From NCBI GenBank assembly GCA_965197395.1, contig CBDANB010000007.1, forward strand, positions 372,001-436,000: DNA of 64,000 nucleotides, written 5' to 3'. The position numbers and the translations under genes were made by a program. A model generated the notes under the pieces. The model did no database searches and was not told the DNA's origin. It was given only the letters and a program-made list of their open reading frames with translations. The stretch is from CAZYFH01 sp965197395. GTDB taxonomy: Bacteria > Acidobacteriota > Vicinamibacteria > Vicinamibacterales > UBA8438. The stretch's first letter is position 1; each line of letters opens with the position of its first letter. Below, piece by piece: positions 42,301 to 50,426 of this stretch.

Positions 42301-42866
42301 GGAACGAACCTGAAGCCTCGGGGGGTACCTGGCTTCCACGGCTCCGGCACCGTGTAGTCGGCGCGATGCGGCATCACGACTTGTGGGAGCGTCTCGGCGT
42401 CCATCACGGCGTCTGCAGGGATAATGTCGTTCCGGTTCAGCAGGAACGCCGTCAGGGCGTAGACCTCGTCCGCGGTCAGATGCCCTGGCTGGTCGTAGGG
42501 CATGGCGCGGCGGATGTAGCTAAAGATCGTCGGCGCGAAGGGCCAGTGCGCGAGCGGGAAGTAGTTGGTGAAGGAGGTCACCTCCCCACCGACCAGCACC
42601 ACCGCCGGACCTTCAACGCCCGTAGGACCGTGACACTTCGTACAGCCGCGGTTGACGAAGACCGCGGCCCCCTGCCCCACCGAGCCGCTGCCCTCCGGGA
42701 GCTCCGCGCCCGCCGGTCCGATCGCGATGTCCCACGCCCGAAGCTCCGCGTCGCTTGGCGCCCGTCCGAGGCCCGACGCAGATCCAGCCGGCTGCGCCAT
42801 CGCCGCCGTCCCCCAGAAGACCGCGACGATGAACGCGGCCGCGCGGACGCGGCTAGCCGTGCACAT
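42297..42866 (-). CDS. Cytochrome c subunit, partner of SoxC-like sulfite dehydrogenase
   Basis: 189 residues with a signal peptide (ends AAMAQ). It is a class I cytochrome c with one heme motif CTKCH (75-79) and a Met candidate for the axial ligand in YIRRAMPYDQPGHLTADEVY. The pattern YIRRAMPY...LTADEVYALTAF is typical of SoxD/SorB-type cytochromes that accept electrons from sulfite dehydrogenase. Its ATG overlaps the end of the Mo-subunit gene by 14 nt, so the two form a coupled SoxC/SoxD-like or SorAB-like pair. Confidence 0.85.
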   Translation of the reverse strand: MCTASRVRAAAFIVAVFWGTAAMAQPAGSASGLGRAPSDAELRAWDIAIGPAGAELPEGSGSVGQGAAVFVNRGCTKCHGPTGVEGPAVVLVGGEVTSFTNYFPLAHWPFAPTIFSYIRRAMPYDQPGHLTADEVYALTAFLLNRNDIIPADAVMDAETLPQVVMPHRADYTVPEPWKPGTPRGFRFVP

Positions 42867-44166
42867 CCGAGACCTCTTCGACCGGCGGGAGCCCGTTGGT
42901 CACACGCCCGTCGGGATTGACGCGCCATGCCTGCATCCAGTTGCAGTGCCCGAGTTGGCTCTGAATGGTCCGGTAGAGCTGCTGGCGGGTGAGCCCCCAG
43001 TACTTCGCGTACTCGGCTTCGCTCGGCTGGACCAGTCCGTTTTCGTCGGTGCAGCGCGATTGAATCACCGCCTCCTGACCGTCCCACCGCCACGGCAGGT
43101 AGAACCGGGTATGGGCCTTTGCGAGCACCCGCCCGGCCATTTCGGCATCCGCGTACGTCTGTCCACCGTCGGTCGAGACCTCGACAAGTGACACCGCGCC
43201 GCCACCCGACCAGGCGAGCCCGCTGATGACATACGCGCCGTGGCCGCCCAACTGCTGCGTCCCGGACGGATAGGTCACGACCGACTCGGGCCCGAAGTCG
43301 TAGCTGTCCAACTGGGTCTTCGGGTTTGGGGTCAGGAAGCGTGAGTGCTCCTGGAACGAGAGATACGGCTGTTCGACCACCTTGATCCGTCGCAACCACT
43401 TCACGTTGTAGATGCCCTCGAACCCGGGGACGACGAGTCGTAGCGGGAACCCATGGTCGGGACGCACCGGCTCGCCGTTCTGCCCGTAGGCCACGAGCAC
43501 GTCGTCCAGCGCTTTCGGCAACGGGACGCTCTTGATGTGTTTGCCGCCGTCCGACCCCTCGGCGATGATCCACTTCGCGGTGTTCTTGAGCCCGACCTCG
43601 TCAAGCAGCACCGATAGCGGGACGCCGGTCCACTCGCTGCAGGCCATCCGCCCATGCGTATCGGAGACGGTCGCGGCCCGCGGACTCGGACGATTGCCGA
43701 TGCACTCGAGGAAGTGGATGCGCGAGACAAACGGCAGGCGCTTCAGCTCGTCCATCGAGAACACCAGCGGGCGATCGACCAGGCCGTGAATCATCAGCTT
43801 GTGGTCGGCCGGATCGATGTCCGGAATCCCGTAGTGGTGCTGGGTCGTAAAGTGCAGTGACGTCGGTGTGATGGTCCCCACCAACTCGCCAAGCGGCGTG
43901 CGCGCGCTGGGCCGATGCGGCGTGGGTCGCAGCGGGGGTCGATCCGGGTGGCTCCGGCCCTCGATGACGCGCGTCGTGGTCACGAAGCGCGAGCGCTGGC
44001 CGTAGAGCACGTGCTCGAGCGCGTTGTGGTCATCGGCGCTCGCCGCCGCGGGTGCGGCGCTCGCGAAGCGCGGCGCGACGGCCACGACGCCTGGCGCCAT
44101 GGCGAGCCCGGCAAGCACGCTCGTTTCCTTGAGGAACCTCCTGCGGTCAGGCCGTGTCGTCGTCAT
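42853..44166 (-). CDS. SoxC-like sulfite dehydrogenase, molybdopterin subunit
   Basis: 437 residues with a TAT leader (DRRRFLKETSVLAGLAMAPG). SoxC-type landmarks are TPTSLHFTTQHHYGIPDIDP, the Mo-ligand Cys in RIHFLECIGNRPSP, EWTGVPLSVLLDEVGLKNTA, KALDDVLVAYGQNGEPVRPD, GFPLRLVVPGFEGIYNVKWL and the dimerisation domain VSLVEVSTDGGQTYADAEM. The companion cytochrome follows directly. In Sox systems this pair oxidises the sulfane-sulfur intermediate or sulfite; here no soxXYZAB genes are visible, so stand-alone sulfite oxidation is more likely. The ATG overlaps the stop of the orphan tail at 44163 (ATGA). Confidence 0.85.
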   Translation of the reverse strand: MTTTRPDRRRFLKETSVLAGLAMAPGVVAVAPRFASAAPAAASADDHNALEHVLYGQRSRFVTTTRVIEGRSHPDRPPLRPTPHRPSARTPLGELVGTITPTSLHFTTQHHYGIPDIDPADHKLMIHGLVDRPLVFSMDELKRLPFVSRIHFLECIGNRPSPRAATVSDTHGRMACSEWTGVPLSVLLDEVGLKNTAKWIIAEGSDGGKHIKSVPLPKALDDVLVAYGQNGEPVRPDHGFPLRLVVPGFEGIYNVKWLRRIKVVEQPYLSFQEHSRFLTPNPKTQLDSYDFGPESVVTYPSGTQQLGGHGAYVISGLAWSGGGAVSLVEVSTDGGQTYADAEMAGRVLAKAHTRFYLPWRWDGQEAVIQSRCTDENGLVQPSEAEYAKYWGLTRQQLYRTIQSQLGHCNWMQAWRVNPDGRVTNGLPPVEEVSDVHG

Positions 44167-44282
44167 CCGATCCTCCTCGCGTTACCTTCCCGCTCTTCGG
44201 CGCGATGGCCGGAGAGGATGCCGTCCATCCCGATGTTGCCCGCGTGGCACGCGTACTCGTAGATGGCGTCGTCAGTCCCCAT
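44163..44282 (-). pseudogene. Truncated C-terminal tail of the PWGxPDLxGxWD family
   Basis: Thirty-nine codons from ATG 44282 encode DDAIYEYACHAGNIGMDGIL, unmistakably the family C-terminus (compare PLYEYACHEGNDGLSGIL at 12457-13350). Upstream in frame there is only a G-rich run (13 G on this strand) and then a TAG at about 44319, with no sign of the ~300 preceding residues. Its stop overlaps the SoxC-like ATG, suggesting an originally coupled operon whose first gene was deleted. It could also be an assembly break at the homopolymer. Confidence 0.6.
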
Positions 44283-44291
44283 CAACCGGCG

Positions 44292-44304
44292 CCCCCCCCC
44301 CCCC
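44292..44304. repeat. 13-bp poly-C (poly-G) homopolymer tract
   Basis: A run of 13 C on the plus strand, directly flanked by GGCG and GGCGGG. It is the longest homopolymer I noticed in the window. It lies at the exact upstream edge of the truncated family tail. It may be a slippage-prone site, a deletion scar or a consensus/assembly artefact. Confidence 0.8.
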
Positions 44305-44441
44305 GGCGGGCCGGCCGTCTACCGGGTCATTGTAGCGAGGCGCGAGCCCCAAGGCTACCTGGCACGCATCGTCGAGGGGTCGGAACACGACGCACGGTCC
44401 ACAGCGAGTACGGAAGTTCTTGTTCCGTGCCGCACAACGGC

Positions 44442-45722
44442 CTAATCCTTCACGAGATGGGTGGCGGCATCGGTGCCGAGCGCGCGTGACAGATCTCGCA
44501 CATCGCCGCCGGATGGGCCTTGATGCACACGCAACCCGAACTGCGGAAGCACGGCCAGGATGTGGTCGAAGATGTCGGCCTGAATCGCCTCGTAATTGAC
44601 CCAGCGCTTGTCGGCGCTGAACACGTAGATCTCGAGCGGGAGGCCGTGATCGCTCGGCGCAAGCTGGCGCACCATCAGCGTCAAGTCCTGCTGAATCATC
44701 GAGTGGTGGCGCAGATAGGCCTCGACGTAGGCGCGGAAGGTCCCGATGTTGGTGAGGCGTCGCTCGTTCGCCGGACTCGACCGCTCGCCGTCCCGCGCCT
44801 CGTCCCAGGCGGCCAGCTCGCGACGCTTTTGCTCCAGATACTCGGGCATGTACTGAATCTCGGCCAGCCGCGCGAGCATCTCGGCATCGCAGAAGTGGAT
44901 CGACTGCATGTCGATGTTGATCGCGCGCTTGATGCGACGGCCGCCCGACTCCGACATCCCGCGCCAGTTCTTGAACGATTCCGTGATCAGCGCATACGTC
45001 GGAATCGTCGTGATCGTGTTGTCGAAGTTCTGCACCTTCACGGTCGTGAGCGCGACCTCCAGCACGTCGCCGTCGGCGCCGTACTTCGGCATCTCGATCC
45101 AGTCGCCCCGCGCGACCATCTGATTGGCCGACAGCTGGATGCCCGCGACGAACCCGAGGATGGCATCCTTAAACACCAGCATCAGGACCGCCGTCATCGC
45201 CCCCAGGCCGCTGAACAGCAGGAGTGGTGACCGACCGACGATGAGCGACAGCACGACGATCGCCGCGACGCCGTAGACCAAAAGCTTCACCACCTGCACG
45301 AAGCTCTTGATCGGCAGCTCGCGCGAGGCGCTCGTGGTGAGGGCAATGTCGCCGATCGCGTTCAGCAGGCTGTCCACAACCCAGACTCCCGCCAGCAGCA
45401 TGTAGATCAGGCACGCACGTCGAACGACCTCGATCAAGACTGGATAGTCGGCAAGCACCGGCGGGGCCGCGAGATAGATGAGCAGCGCGGGCGCCAGATG
45501 CGACAGCCGATGAAACACGCGGCGGGCGATGACGGCATCGTCCCAGCGCGATACCGTGCGACCGGCCAGACCGACGAGGCCGCGCACGACGAACCGTTTG
45601 GCGACCAGGTTCGCGACGAACGCGAGCGCGATCACGATCAGGACGTTGACCGCCAGCGCCGCCACGGTCGCAACCTGCTCACCCGCACCCTGCCGGACGA
45701 GCCACTCCTCGAGCACACGCAT
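44442..45722 (-). CDS. MscS-family mechanosensitive channel (YbdG-like)
   Basis: 426 residues. About five membrane helices lie in the first ~210 residues, then the MscS core: AMTAVLMLVFKDAILGFVAG, VARGDWIEMPKYGADGDVLE, TVKVQNFDNTITTIPTYALI and FKNWRGMSESGGRRIKRAIN. The long C-terminal domain with an inserted charged helix (EYLEQKRRELAAWDEARDGE) is typical of the YbdG/miniconductance subgroup, which responds to osmotic stress. ATG 45722 is preferred; an upstream GTG would add about 51 residues covering the divergent promoter region. Confidence 0.9.
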   Translation of the reverse strand: MRVLEEWLVRQGAGEQVATVAALAVNVLIVIALAFVANLVAKRFVVRGLVGLAGRTVSRWDDAVIARRVFHRLSHLAPALLIYLAAPPVLADYPVLIEVVRRACLIYMLLAGVWVVDSLLNAIGDIALTTSASRELPIKSFVQVVKLLVYGVAAIVVLSLIVGRSPLLLFSGLGAMTAVLMLVFKDAILGFVAGIQLSANQMVARGDWIEMPKYGADGDVLEVALTTVKVQNFDNTITTIPTYALITESFKNWRGMSESGGRRIKRAINIDMQSIHFCDAEMLARLAEIQYMPEYLEQKRRELAAWDEARDGERSSPANERRLTNIGTFRAYVEAYLRHHSMIQQDLTLMVRQLAPSDHGLPLEIYVFSADKRWVNYEAIQADIFDHILAVLPQFGLRVHQGPSGGDVRDLSRALGTDAATHLVKD

Positions 45723-45795
45723 CACGCGAGGATGACACGCGTACGCATCGACGACAAGCGACGTGTCCGCGCGGAAGCGCGCTAGAATAGGCGTG

Positions 45796-46590
45796 ATGCG
45801 AACACGTGACCACCACTGGTGGCGCGCGCCGACCGCGACGCTGGCGACCGCCACGGTCGTCTTCATCGCTGGCATGGCGATGGGCGCCGTCCGTGCCGCG
45901 TCCGGGCCGACGGAGGCGTCGCAGGCAGACCCGACGCGAACGATCCGGGACGGCGTCTACACGGTGGAACAGGCCGCCCGCGGGCGGAAGCTGTACGAGG
46001 CCATCTGCATCCGGTGCCACGGCGAGGATCTCCTCGGCGCCAACGCGCGACCGCTGGCCGGTGACGCATTCATTCGCGACTGGGGCGGGATGACGCTCGA
46101 CCACTTTTACGAGCGCGCCAAGACGATGCCGCCCGGCGACGCGGCTCGACTCGCGGACGATGAGTACCTCGACGTCATCACCTACGTCCTCGAGGTGAAC
46201 GCGGTGCCCGCGGGCGATGCGGAGCTCGAAGCGCGCATGCTCCCCGACATCGTGGTCGAGGGCGAGGGTGGTCCCGACGAAGTGCCCGATTTCTCGCTGG
46301 TGCACGTGGTCGGTTGTCTGACGCGGGGACCCGACGGTGACTGGCTCGTCAGCGACGCCAGCGATCCGGTCCGCACGCGCGACCCGGCGGCCTCCGCCGG
46401 TGACGCGCTGAGCCAGGCCGAAGCGACCGCTCCCGGCCGCGGGTCGTTTCGTTTGATGTACGTCTTCCCCGATCCGTCGGCCCACGAGGGCCACCGCGTC
46501 GAGACAAAAGGGTTCCTGATCCGAGGTCCGCAGGACGCCCTCAACGTCACCGTCGTCGCCAGCCTCGCCTCCACTTGCGCCGCGCCGTAG
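45796..46590 (+). CDS. Exported c-type cytochrome with unknown C-terminal domain
   Basis: 264 residues. An N-terminal membrane anchor or signal peptide (ATLATATVVFIAGMAMG) is followed by a class I cytochrome c domain (~55-150) with CIRCH at 71-75 and MPPGDAARLADDEYLDVITY providing a candidate Met ligand. The C-terminal ~100 residues (VVGCLTRGPDGDWLVSDASD ... HRVETKGFLIRG) are a beta-rich domain often attached to such cytochromes in this phylum; it contains one Cys and resembles OB-fold-like strands. Likely a periplasmic electron carrier for one of the dehydrogenases. A TAGAAT lies 8 nt before the ATG, hinting at a very short leader. Confidence 0.8.
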   Translation: MRTRDHHWWRAPTATLATATVVFIAGMAMGAVRAASGPTEASQADPTRTIRDGVYTVEQAARGRKLYEAICIRCHGEDLLGANARPLAGDAFIRDWGGMTLDHFYERAKTMPPGDAARLADDEYLDVITYVLEVNAVPAGDAELEARMLPDIVVEGEGGPDEVPDFSLVHVVGCLTRGPDGDWLVSDASDPVRTRDPAASAGDALSQAEATAPGRGSFRLMYVFPDPSAHEGHRVETKGFLIRGPQDALNVTVVASLASTCAAP

Positions 46591-46707
46591 GTGCTCGGGT
46601 CACTGTGGGGCCCCCTGGGCGATCGATCGACGTTGTTCTCGGGATTCCGCGGAACTCGCTGGCGGAACAGGCGTAGTACAGGTAGCGACTGACTGAGGGA
46701 GGTCCGC

Positions 46708-47751
46708 ATGTGCACCGACTCACGATTGGCCCGAACGGCAGGCATCGTCGGGGTGTGTGTCCTCGCGGGAGCCGTCGTCGTTGCCGCGCGCGGCGATGAG
46801 TCTCGTGGCGAGGAGACGTCGGAGCAGCGGTTCGTCGTGACCGGCGTCCCTGAGATCGTGGTCAGGAACAGCACCGATGGCCGGACGACCGTGCGTGTCT
46901 CCGAAGGCGACACGGTGCGCGTGCGTACCGTGAGAGAGGGTCGGGACGCTGACGAGCTCGAGGTGCGAATCCACCAGGACGGCGACCGGATCACGACGGA
47001 GGTGGATCGCCCCTACCGGCGCTGGTTCTCCTGGGGCCGCAGTCCGCGGGTCCACGTCGACATCGAGACGCCTCGGCTGAGCGACGTGGATATCCGCAAC
47101 GACGATGGCGAGCTCAACATCAGCGACGTCGAAGGGCGGCTGGTGCTCGTCGTCGATGACGGCGACGTGTTCGTCACAGATACCTCGGGTGAATTGCGGG
47201 TCGTCGGGGACGACGGCGACCTCGACCTCACCGACGTCAATGGCTCGGCCAATGTGCGTACCGATGACGGGCAGCTCACGGTCACCGGCTTCGAGGGGCG
47301 CCTGGCACTGACTGTCGAGGACGGCGACATGGTGGTCACCGATACGTCGGGCGAGCTGACCGCCGAAGGCGAAGACGGCGACCTCGATCTCCGCCACATC
47401 AGTGGCACCGTCGAGGCGCGGACGGAGGATGGCCGCCTGCGCCTGGACGGTGTCCTCACGGCCCTGCACGTCCGAACGGACGATGGCGCCGTCGACATCC
47501 GAGCCGAGGCCGGATCGAAGATGGAGGAGGACTGGTCGATTCGCGGCAAAGACGGCCGCGTGACCTTGGCGCTGCCCGATGGCTTTGCGGCCGATGTCCT
47601 CGTGCAGACCGACGACGGGACCGCCGAGATCGAGCAGCCGATCACCGTCCGCGGCAACGTCTCACGGCACCGCATCTCCGGTGAGCTGAACGGCGGCGGG
47701 TACGAGTTGCGCGTACAAAGTGACGACGGTCGCGTGACGATTACACGGTAG
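46708..47751 (+). CDS. DUF4097-type protein with ~18-residue beta-helix repeats
   Basis: 347 residues with an N-terminal hydrophobic segment (AGIVGVCVLAGAVVVAA) and no clear cleavage site. The middle (about residues 130-270) has at least seven consecutive repeats of ~18 residues starting [DET]DG: DDGELNISDVEG, DDGDVFVTDTSG, DDGDLDLTDVNG, DDGQLTVTGFEG, EDGDMVVTDTSG, EDGDLDLRHISG, EDGRLRLDGV. This strict period fits a right-handed beta-solenoid like the DUF4097 putative adhesin domain. The Asp-rich turns might bind Ca2+. GAGGGAGG lies 5 nt before the ATG. It is followed by a co-directional secreted ankyrin gene. Confidence 0.8.
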   Translation: MCTDSRLARTAGIVGVCVLAGAVVVAARGDESRGEETSEQRFVVTGVPEIVVRNSTDGRTTVRVSEGDTVRVRTVREGRDADELEVRIHQDGDRITTEVDRPYRRWFSWGRSPRVHVDIETPRLSDVDIRNDDGELNISDVEGRLVLVVDDGDVFVTDTSGELRVVGDDGDLDLTDVNGSANVRTDDGQLTVTGFEGRLALTVEDGDMVVTDTSGELTAEGEDGDLDLRHISGTVEARTEDGRLRLDGVLTALHVRTDDGAVDIRAEAGSKMEEDWSIRGKDGRVTLALPDGFAADVLVQTDDGTAEIEQPITVRGNVSRHRISGELNGGGYELRVQSDDGRVTITR

Positions 47752-47848
47752 AGAAACACTGACGGACGCGTACGGAGAGGAGTGTGGCCCGATGCGACGA
47801 TCGACTCTCCCAGGCTGCCCGACCGCGGGTCGAGGTGAGAGTGAGGCA

Positions 47849-49459
47849 ATGCACGCCAACGTCGTGCTCTGTGCTCGTCTGTGCGTGATCGCCCTGACGG
47901 TGGGCGCGGCGCTGCCCGCCGAAGCCGGGCAGGATCAACGGTTGGTGACCGCAGCTGCCACCGAGGACATGCAGTCCGTACGCGCCCTGCTCGAAGAGGG
48001 GGTCGACGTCAACGTCTCGCGCGCGGACGGAGCCACCGCTCTTCTCTGGGCAGCCCACTGGGACGACCTTCCCACTGTCGACCTACTACTCGCTGCCGGC
48101 GCCGACATCAATGCCGCCGACGACCACGGCGTGACCCCGCTCGAGCGGGCGGCCGAAAACGCCAGCGCGGCGATGGTCGAAAGGCTGCTCGCCGAAGGCG
48201 CGGACGCCAACGCCGCTCAGACGAGCGGACTCACCCCGTTGATGATCGCGGCCCGGACAGGCAACGTCGGCGTCGTACGCGCGTTGCTCGTCCACGGCGC
48301 CGACGTCAACGCGGCCACGGCCGAGACCCTCAGCACACCGCTGATGTGGGCGGTGGCCGAGCCACACCTTGACATCGTGACAGCGCTGCTCAACGCCGGC
48401 GCTGACCCGCGCGCCTCGACGCTCAAAGGGTTCACGCCACTGATGTTCGCAGCGCGGGCCGGCAACATTGCACTCGCTGAGGCCCTCCTTGCAGCTGGTG
48501 TGGATGTCAACGAACCGAGCGCCGACGGCACGCACATCCTGCCGTTCGCGATCGTCAGTGGGCAGGACGCGTTTGCGCTGTTCCTCCTCGAGCAGGGCGC
48601 TGACCCCAATGGCTCGATGAGCGGCGTGCAGGCACTACACGCCGCGTCGGGCAGCGTCGGTCTGTGGATGCGCGACTGGTATCGGCGACACGGACGCGGC
48701 GGCCTCTATGCTGGCTTCGGGCGCGCGAGTCTGAGCGGCAGTCGACGGCTCCCGCTGGTCAAGGCGCTCCTGGACAAGGGTGCCGACCCCAACGCGCGGA
48801 TCATCACGTCGGCGATGATCATGAGCTACATCGGCTATCCGAAGAAGGGCGCGTTTGAGCCGTTCGCCTGCGGCACCGGCAACCTGCGCGGCGCCACTCC
48901 ACTCTGGGTTGCCGCGTACGACATGAACGGCGCCGGTGGTCAGGTATTCGGCGTGGGTGGGAGTCGCACGTCGAGCAGCGCGGAGATTCTCGAGACGTTA
49001 CTGGCGGCGGGCGCCGACCAGCACCTGACGACCGACGACGGCACGACGCCTTTTATGGCAGCGGCGGGACTCGGACGAGCCACCTATACACCGCGCGAGC
49101 CACGCGGCGTCCGCTCGCCAAGTGCCGAGACAGCGGTCGCGCTGCTCCTGGACGCGGGTGCCGACATCAACGCCGTGAACGAGGCGGACTTCACGGCGCT
49201 CCACGGCGCGGCGTTTCGTGGAGTGAACGAGGTGATCGAGTTCTTGGTCGCGAACGGCGCCGACATCGATGCCCGAGACTTCCGGGGACGGACCGCGTAC
49301 CGGATGGCCGAAGGATCTAAGCAGTCGTTCCAGTTTCAGAGCTGGCCGGAGACCGCCGCGCTGCTCGAACGACTGGGCGCCAACACGCGGCTGGGCATTC
49401 CGGGGACATTGCAGGAACGCTTGCGCGACGTGCCGGTGAAGACGGCCGAACAACCCTGA
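47849..49459 (+). CDS. Secreted ankyrin-repeat protein (third paralogue)
   Basis: 536 residues with a signal peptide (VVLCARLCVIALTVGAALPA... EAGQ). Ankyrin repeats cover residues ~30-530: ADGATALLWAAHWDDLPTVD, LLLAAGADINAADDHGVTPL, LSTPLMWAVAEPHLDIVTAL and FTPLMFAARAGNIALAEALL. A non-repeat insert in the middle (SVGLWMRDWYRRHGRGGLYA through YPKKGAFEPFACGTGNLRG) precedes further repeats. It resembles the two DUF1552-linked ankyrin proteins but is not next to DUF1552. It follows the DUF4097-type gene by about 97 bp, probably in one transcript. An ATG at 47792 with GGAG upstream is an alternative start. Confidence 0.85.
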   Translation: MHANVVLCARLCVIALTVGAALPAEAGQDQRLVTAAATEDMQSVRALLEEGVDVNVSRADGATALLWAAHWDDLPTVDLLLAAGADINAADDHGVTPLERAAENASAAMVERLLAEGADANAAQTSGLTPLMIAARTGNVGVVRALLVHGADVNAATAETLSTPLMWAVAEPHLDIVTALLNAGADPRASTLKGFTPLMFAARAGNIALAEALLAAGVDVNEPSADGTHILPFAIVSGQDAFALFLLEQGADPNGSMSGVQALHAASGSVGLWMRDWYRRHGRGGLYAGFGRASLSGSRRLPLVKALLDKGADPNARIITSAMIMSYIGYPKKGAFEPFACGTGNLRGATPLWVAAYDMNGAGGQVFGVGGSRTSSSAEILETLLAAGADQHLTTDDGTTPFMAAAGLGRATYTPREPRGVRSPSAETAVALLLDAGADINAVNEADFTALHGAAFRGVNEVIEFLVANGADIDARDFRGRTAYRMAEGSKQSFQFQSWPETAALLERLGANTRLGIPGTLQERLRDVPVKTAEQP

Positions 49460-49469
49460 GCGGGTCGAG

Positions 49470-49550
49470 CTACGTGTCGCGGCCGCTGTAGACCTCGCCC
49501 ATCCCGCCCGCGCCGATCTTGGCGGTGACCGACGATGCTGTGCCCGTGAG
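49470..49550 (-). pseudogene. Ser/Thr protein kinase N-lobe remnant (glycine-rich loop)
   Basis: The minus strand reads VTAKIGAGGMGEVYSGRDT and then a TAG. The typical acidobacterial kinase start is ITAKIGAGGMGEVYRARDT followed by KLGR; here the Lys codon AAG has become TAG and CTC (Leu) follows in frame. Nothing of a kinase continues after it, where the convergent ankyrin gene ends. It is therefore a ~26-codon fossil of the P-loop, antisense to the extreme 5' end of the CREST gene reading frame. Confidence 0.65.
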
Positions 49551-49551
49551 C

Positions 49552-50424
49552 GTGTTGTGGGTCCCTCTCCTATGCCTCCCTTCCCGAGGGAAGGGACAGC
49601 TCGAAGCTCCGCGCCACACACGGGCGAGCCGTCTTCTGTGGATTCCCGGGGGCGCGGCCCTTCTCTCGCTCTCCGTGTTGTCGGTGTTCGCCGTCGTCGG
49701 CTGGCCTGGTGCCTTTGCGGCAGCCGGCGCCGGCTTCTGCGAGGCGTTCCGGGAGGGAGCCATCAAGCAACCGGCCAACACGTGGTCAAACCTGGGCTTC
49801 GTCGTGGCGGGGCTCTGGGTTACCCGTCGAGTGGGCGCCGACCTCGCCGACCCGGGTCCGCCACGCAACGTGATCGGTCGCTGCGCCGGCCTCTCCATCC
49901 TGTACGCAGCCCTTGTCGTCTTGTTGGGGCCCGGCAGCATGGCCATGCACGGCAGCGGAACGGCGTGGGGTGGAACCACTGACGTCCTCTCGATGCTCTT
50001 GTATGTCGCGTTCCCGGTCGCGTACGCCGCCGTGCGCGTGGTCGGTGGCGGGGAACGCGTGTTCGCGTGGCTCTACGCGGTGCTGGTGGCGGTACTGGGG
50101 GTCCCCTTGCTCACGGGCACGCTGCCCTTCGCGGGCAGCACGCTGTATGCGTGGCTCATCCCGGTCTTCGCTGGTCTCGAGTTGTGGGCGGGATTTCGTA
50201 AGCCCGCTGGGAGCCGCGACCTTCGCTGGCTTGGCCTGGCCGCTGGCGTGTTCCTGATCGGCCTGCTGATCTGGCGCCTCTCGCACACAGGAGCGCCGCT
50301 GTGCTATCCAGCTTCGCTGGTCCAGGGACACGCCATCTGGCACCTGCTCTGCGCCGTTTCCACCGCGGCGATCTTCGTTCACTACCAGTCGGAGCGCGAT
50401 CCCCAGGTGACGGCGTCAACATGA
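49552..50424 (+). CDS. CREST-superfamily (ceramidase-like) membrane protein
   Basis: About 290 residues, seven predicted membrane helices. The conserved CREST/alkaline-ceramidase/PAQR residues are visible: Glu and Asn in FCEAFREGAIKQPANTWSNL, the Ser/His of GSMAMHGSGTAWGGTTDVLS, and HxxxH in QGHAIWHLLCAVSTAA. These form a predicted Zn2+-dependent lipid amide hydrolase site in the membrane. The start is uncertain. The frame is open back to TTG 49519, but the first ~30 codons are antisense to a kinase remnant and contain an inverted repeat, so initiation could be as late as about 49633-49675. Substrate could be a sphingolipid-like or ornithine lipid amide; inference. Confidence 0.75.
   Translation: MLWVPLLCLPSRGKGQLEAPRHTRASRLLWIPGGAALLSLSVLSVFAVVGWPGAFAAAGAGFCEAFREGAIKQPANTWSNLGFVVAGLWVTRRVGADLADPGPPRNVIGRCAGLSILYAALVVLLGPGSMAMHGSGTAWGGTTDVLSMLLYVAFPVAYAAVRVVGGGERVFAWLYAVLVAVLGVPLLTGTLPFAGSTLYAWLIPVFAGLELWAGFRKPAGSRDLRWLGLAAGVFLIGLLIWRLSHTGAPLCYPASLVQGHAIWHLLCAVSTAAIFVHYQSERDPQVTAST
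49577..49596. repeat. Perfect 9-bp inverted repeat TCCCTTCCC-GA-GGGAAGGGA
   Basis: A perfect 9-bp palindrome with a 2-nt centre, of the REP-like style often found between genes. It falls within the nominal 5' end of the CREST reading frame, supporting a later start for that gene. Confidence 0.6.
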
Positions 50425-50426
50425 AC

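Noticed and set aside
44263..44445. A 60-codon plus-strand frame with VYRVIVARREPQGYLARIVE, faintly like HicB-type small proteins.
   Set aside because: It begins in the antisense of the family tail and runs through the poly-C tract; there is no ribosome binding site or full domain. It may be chance.
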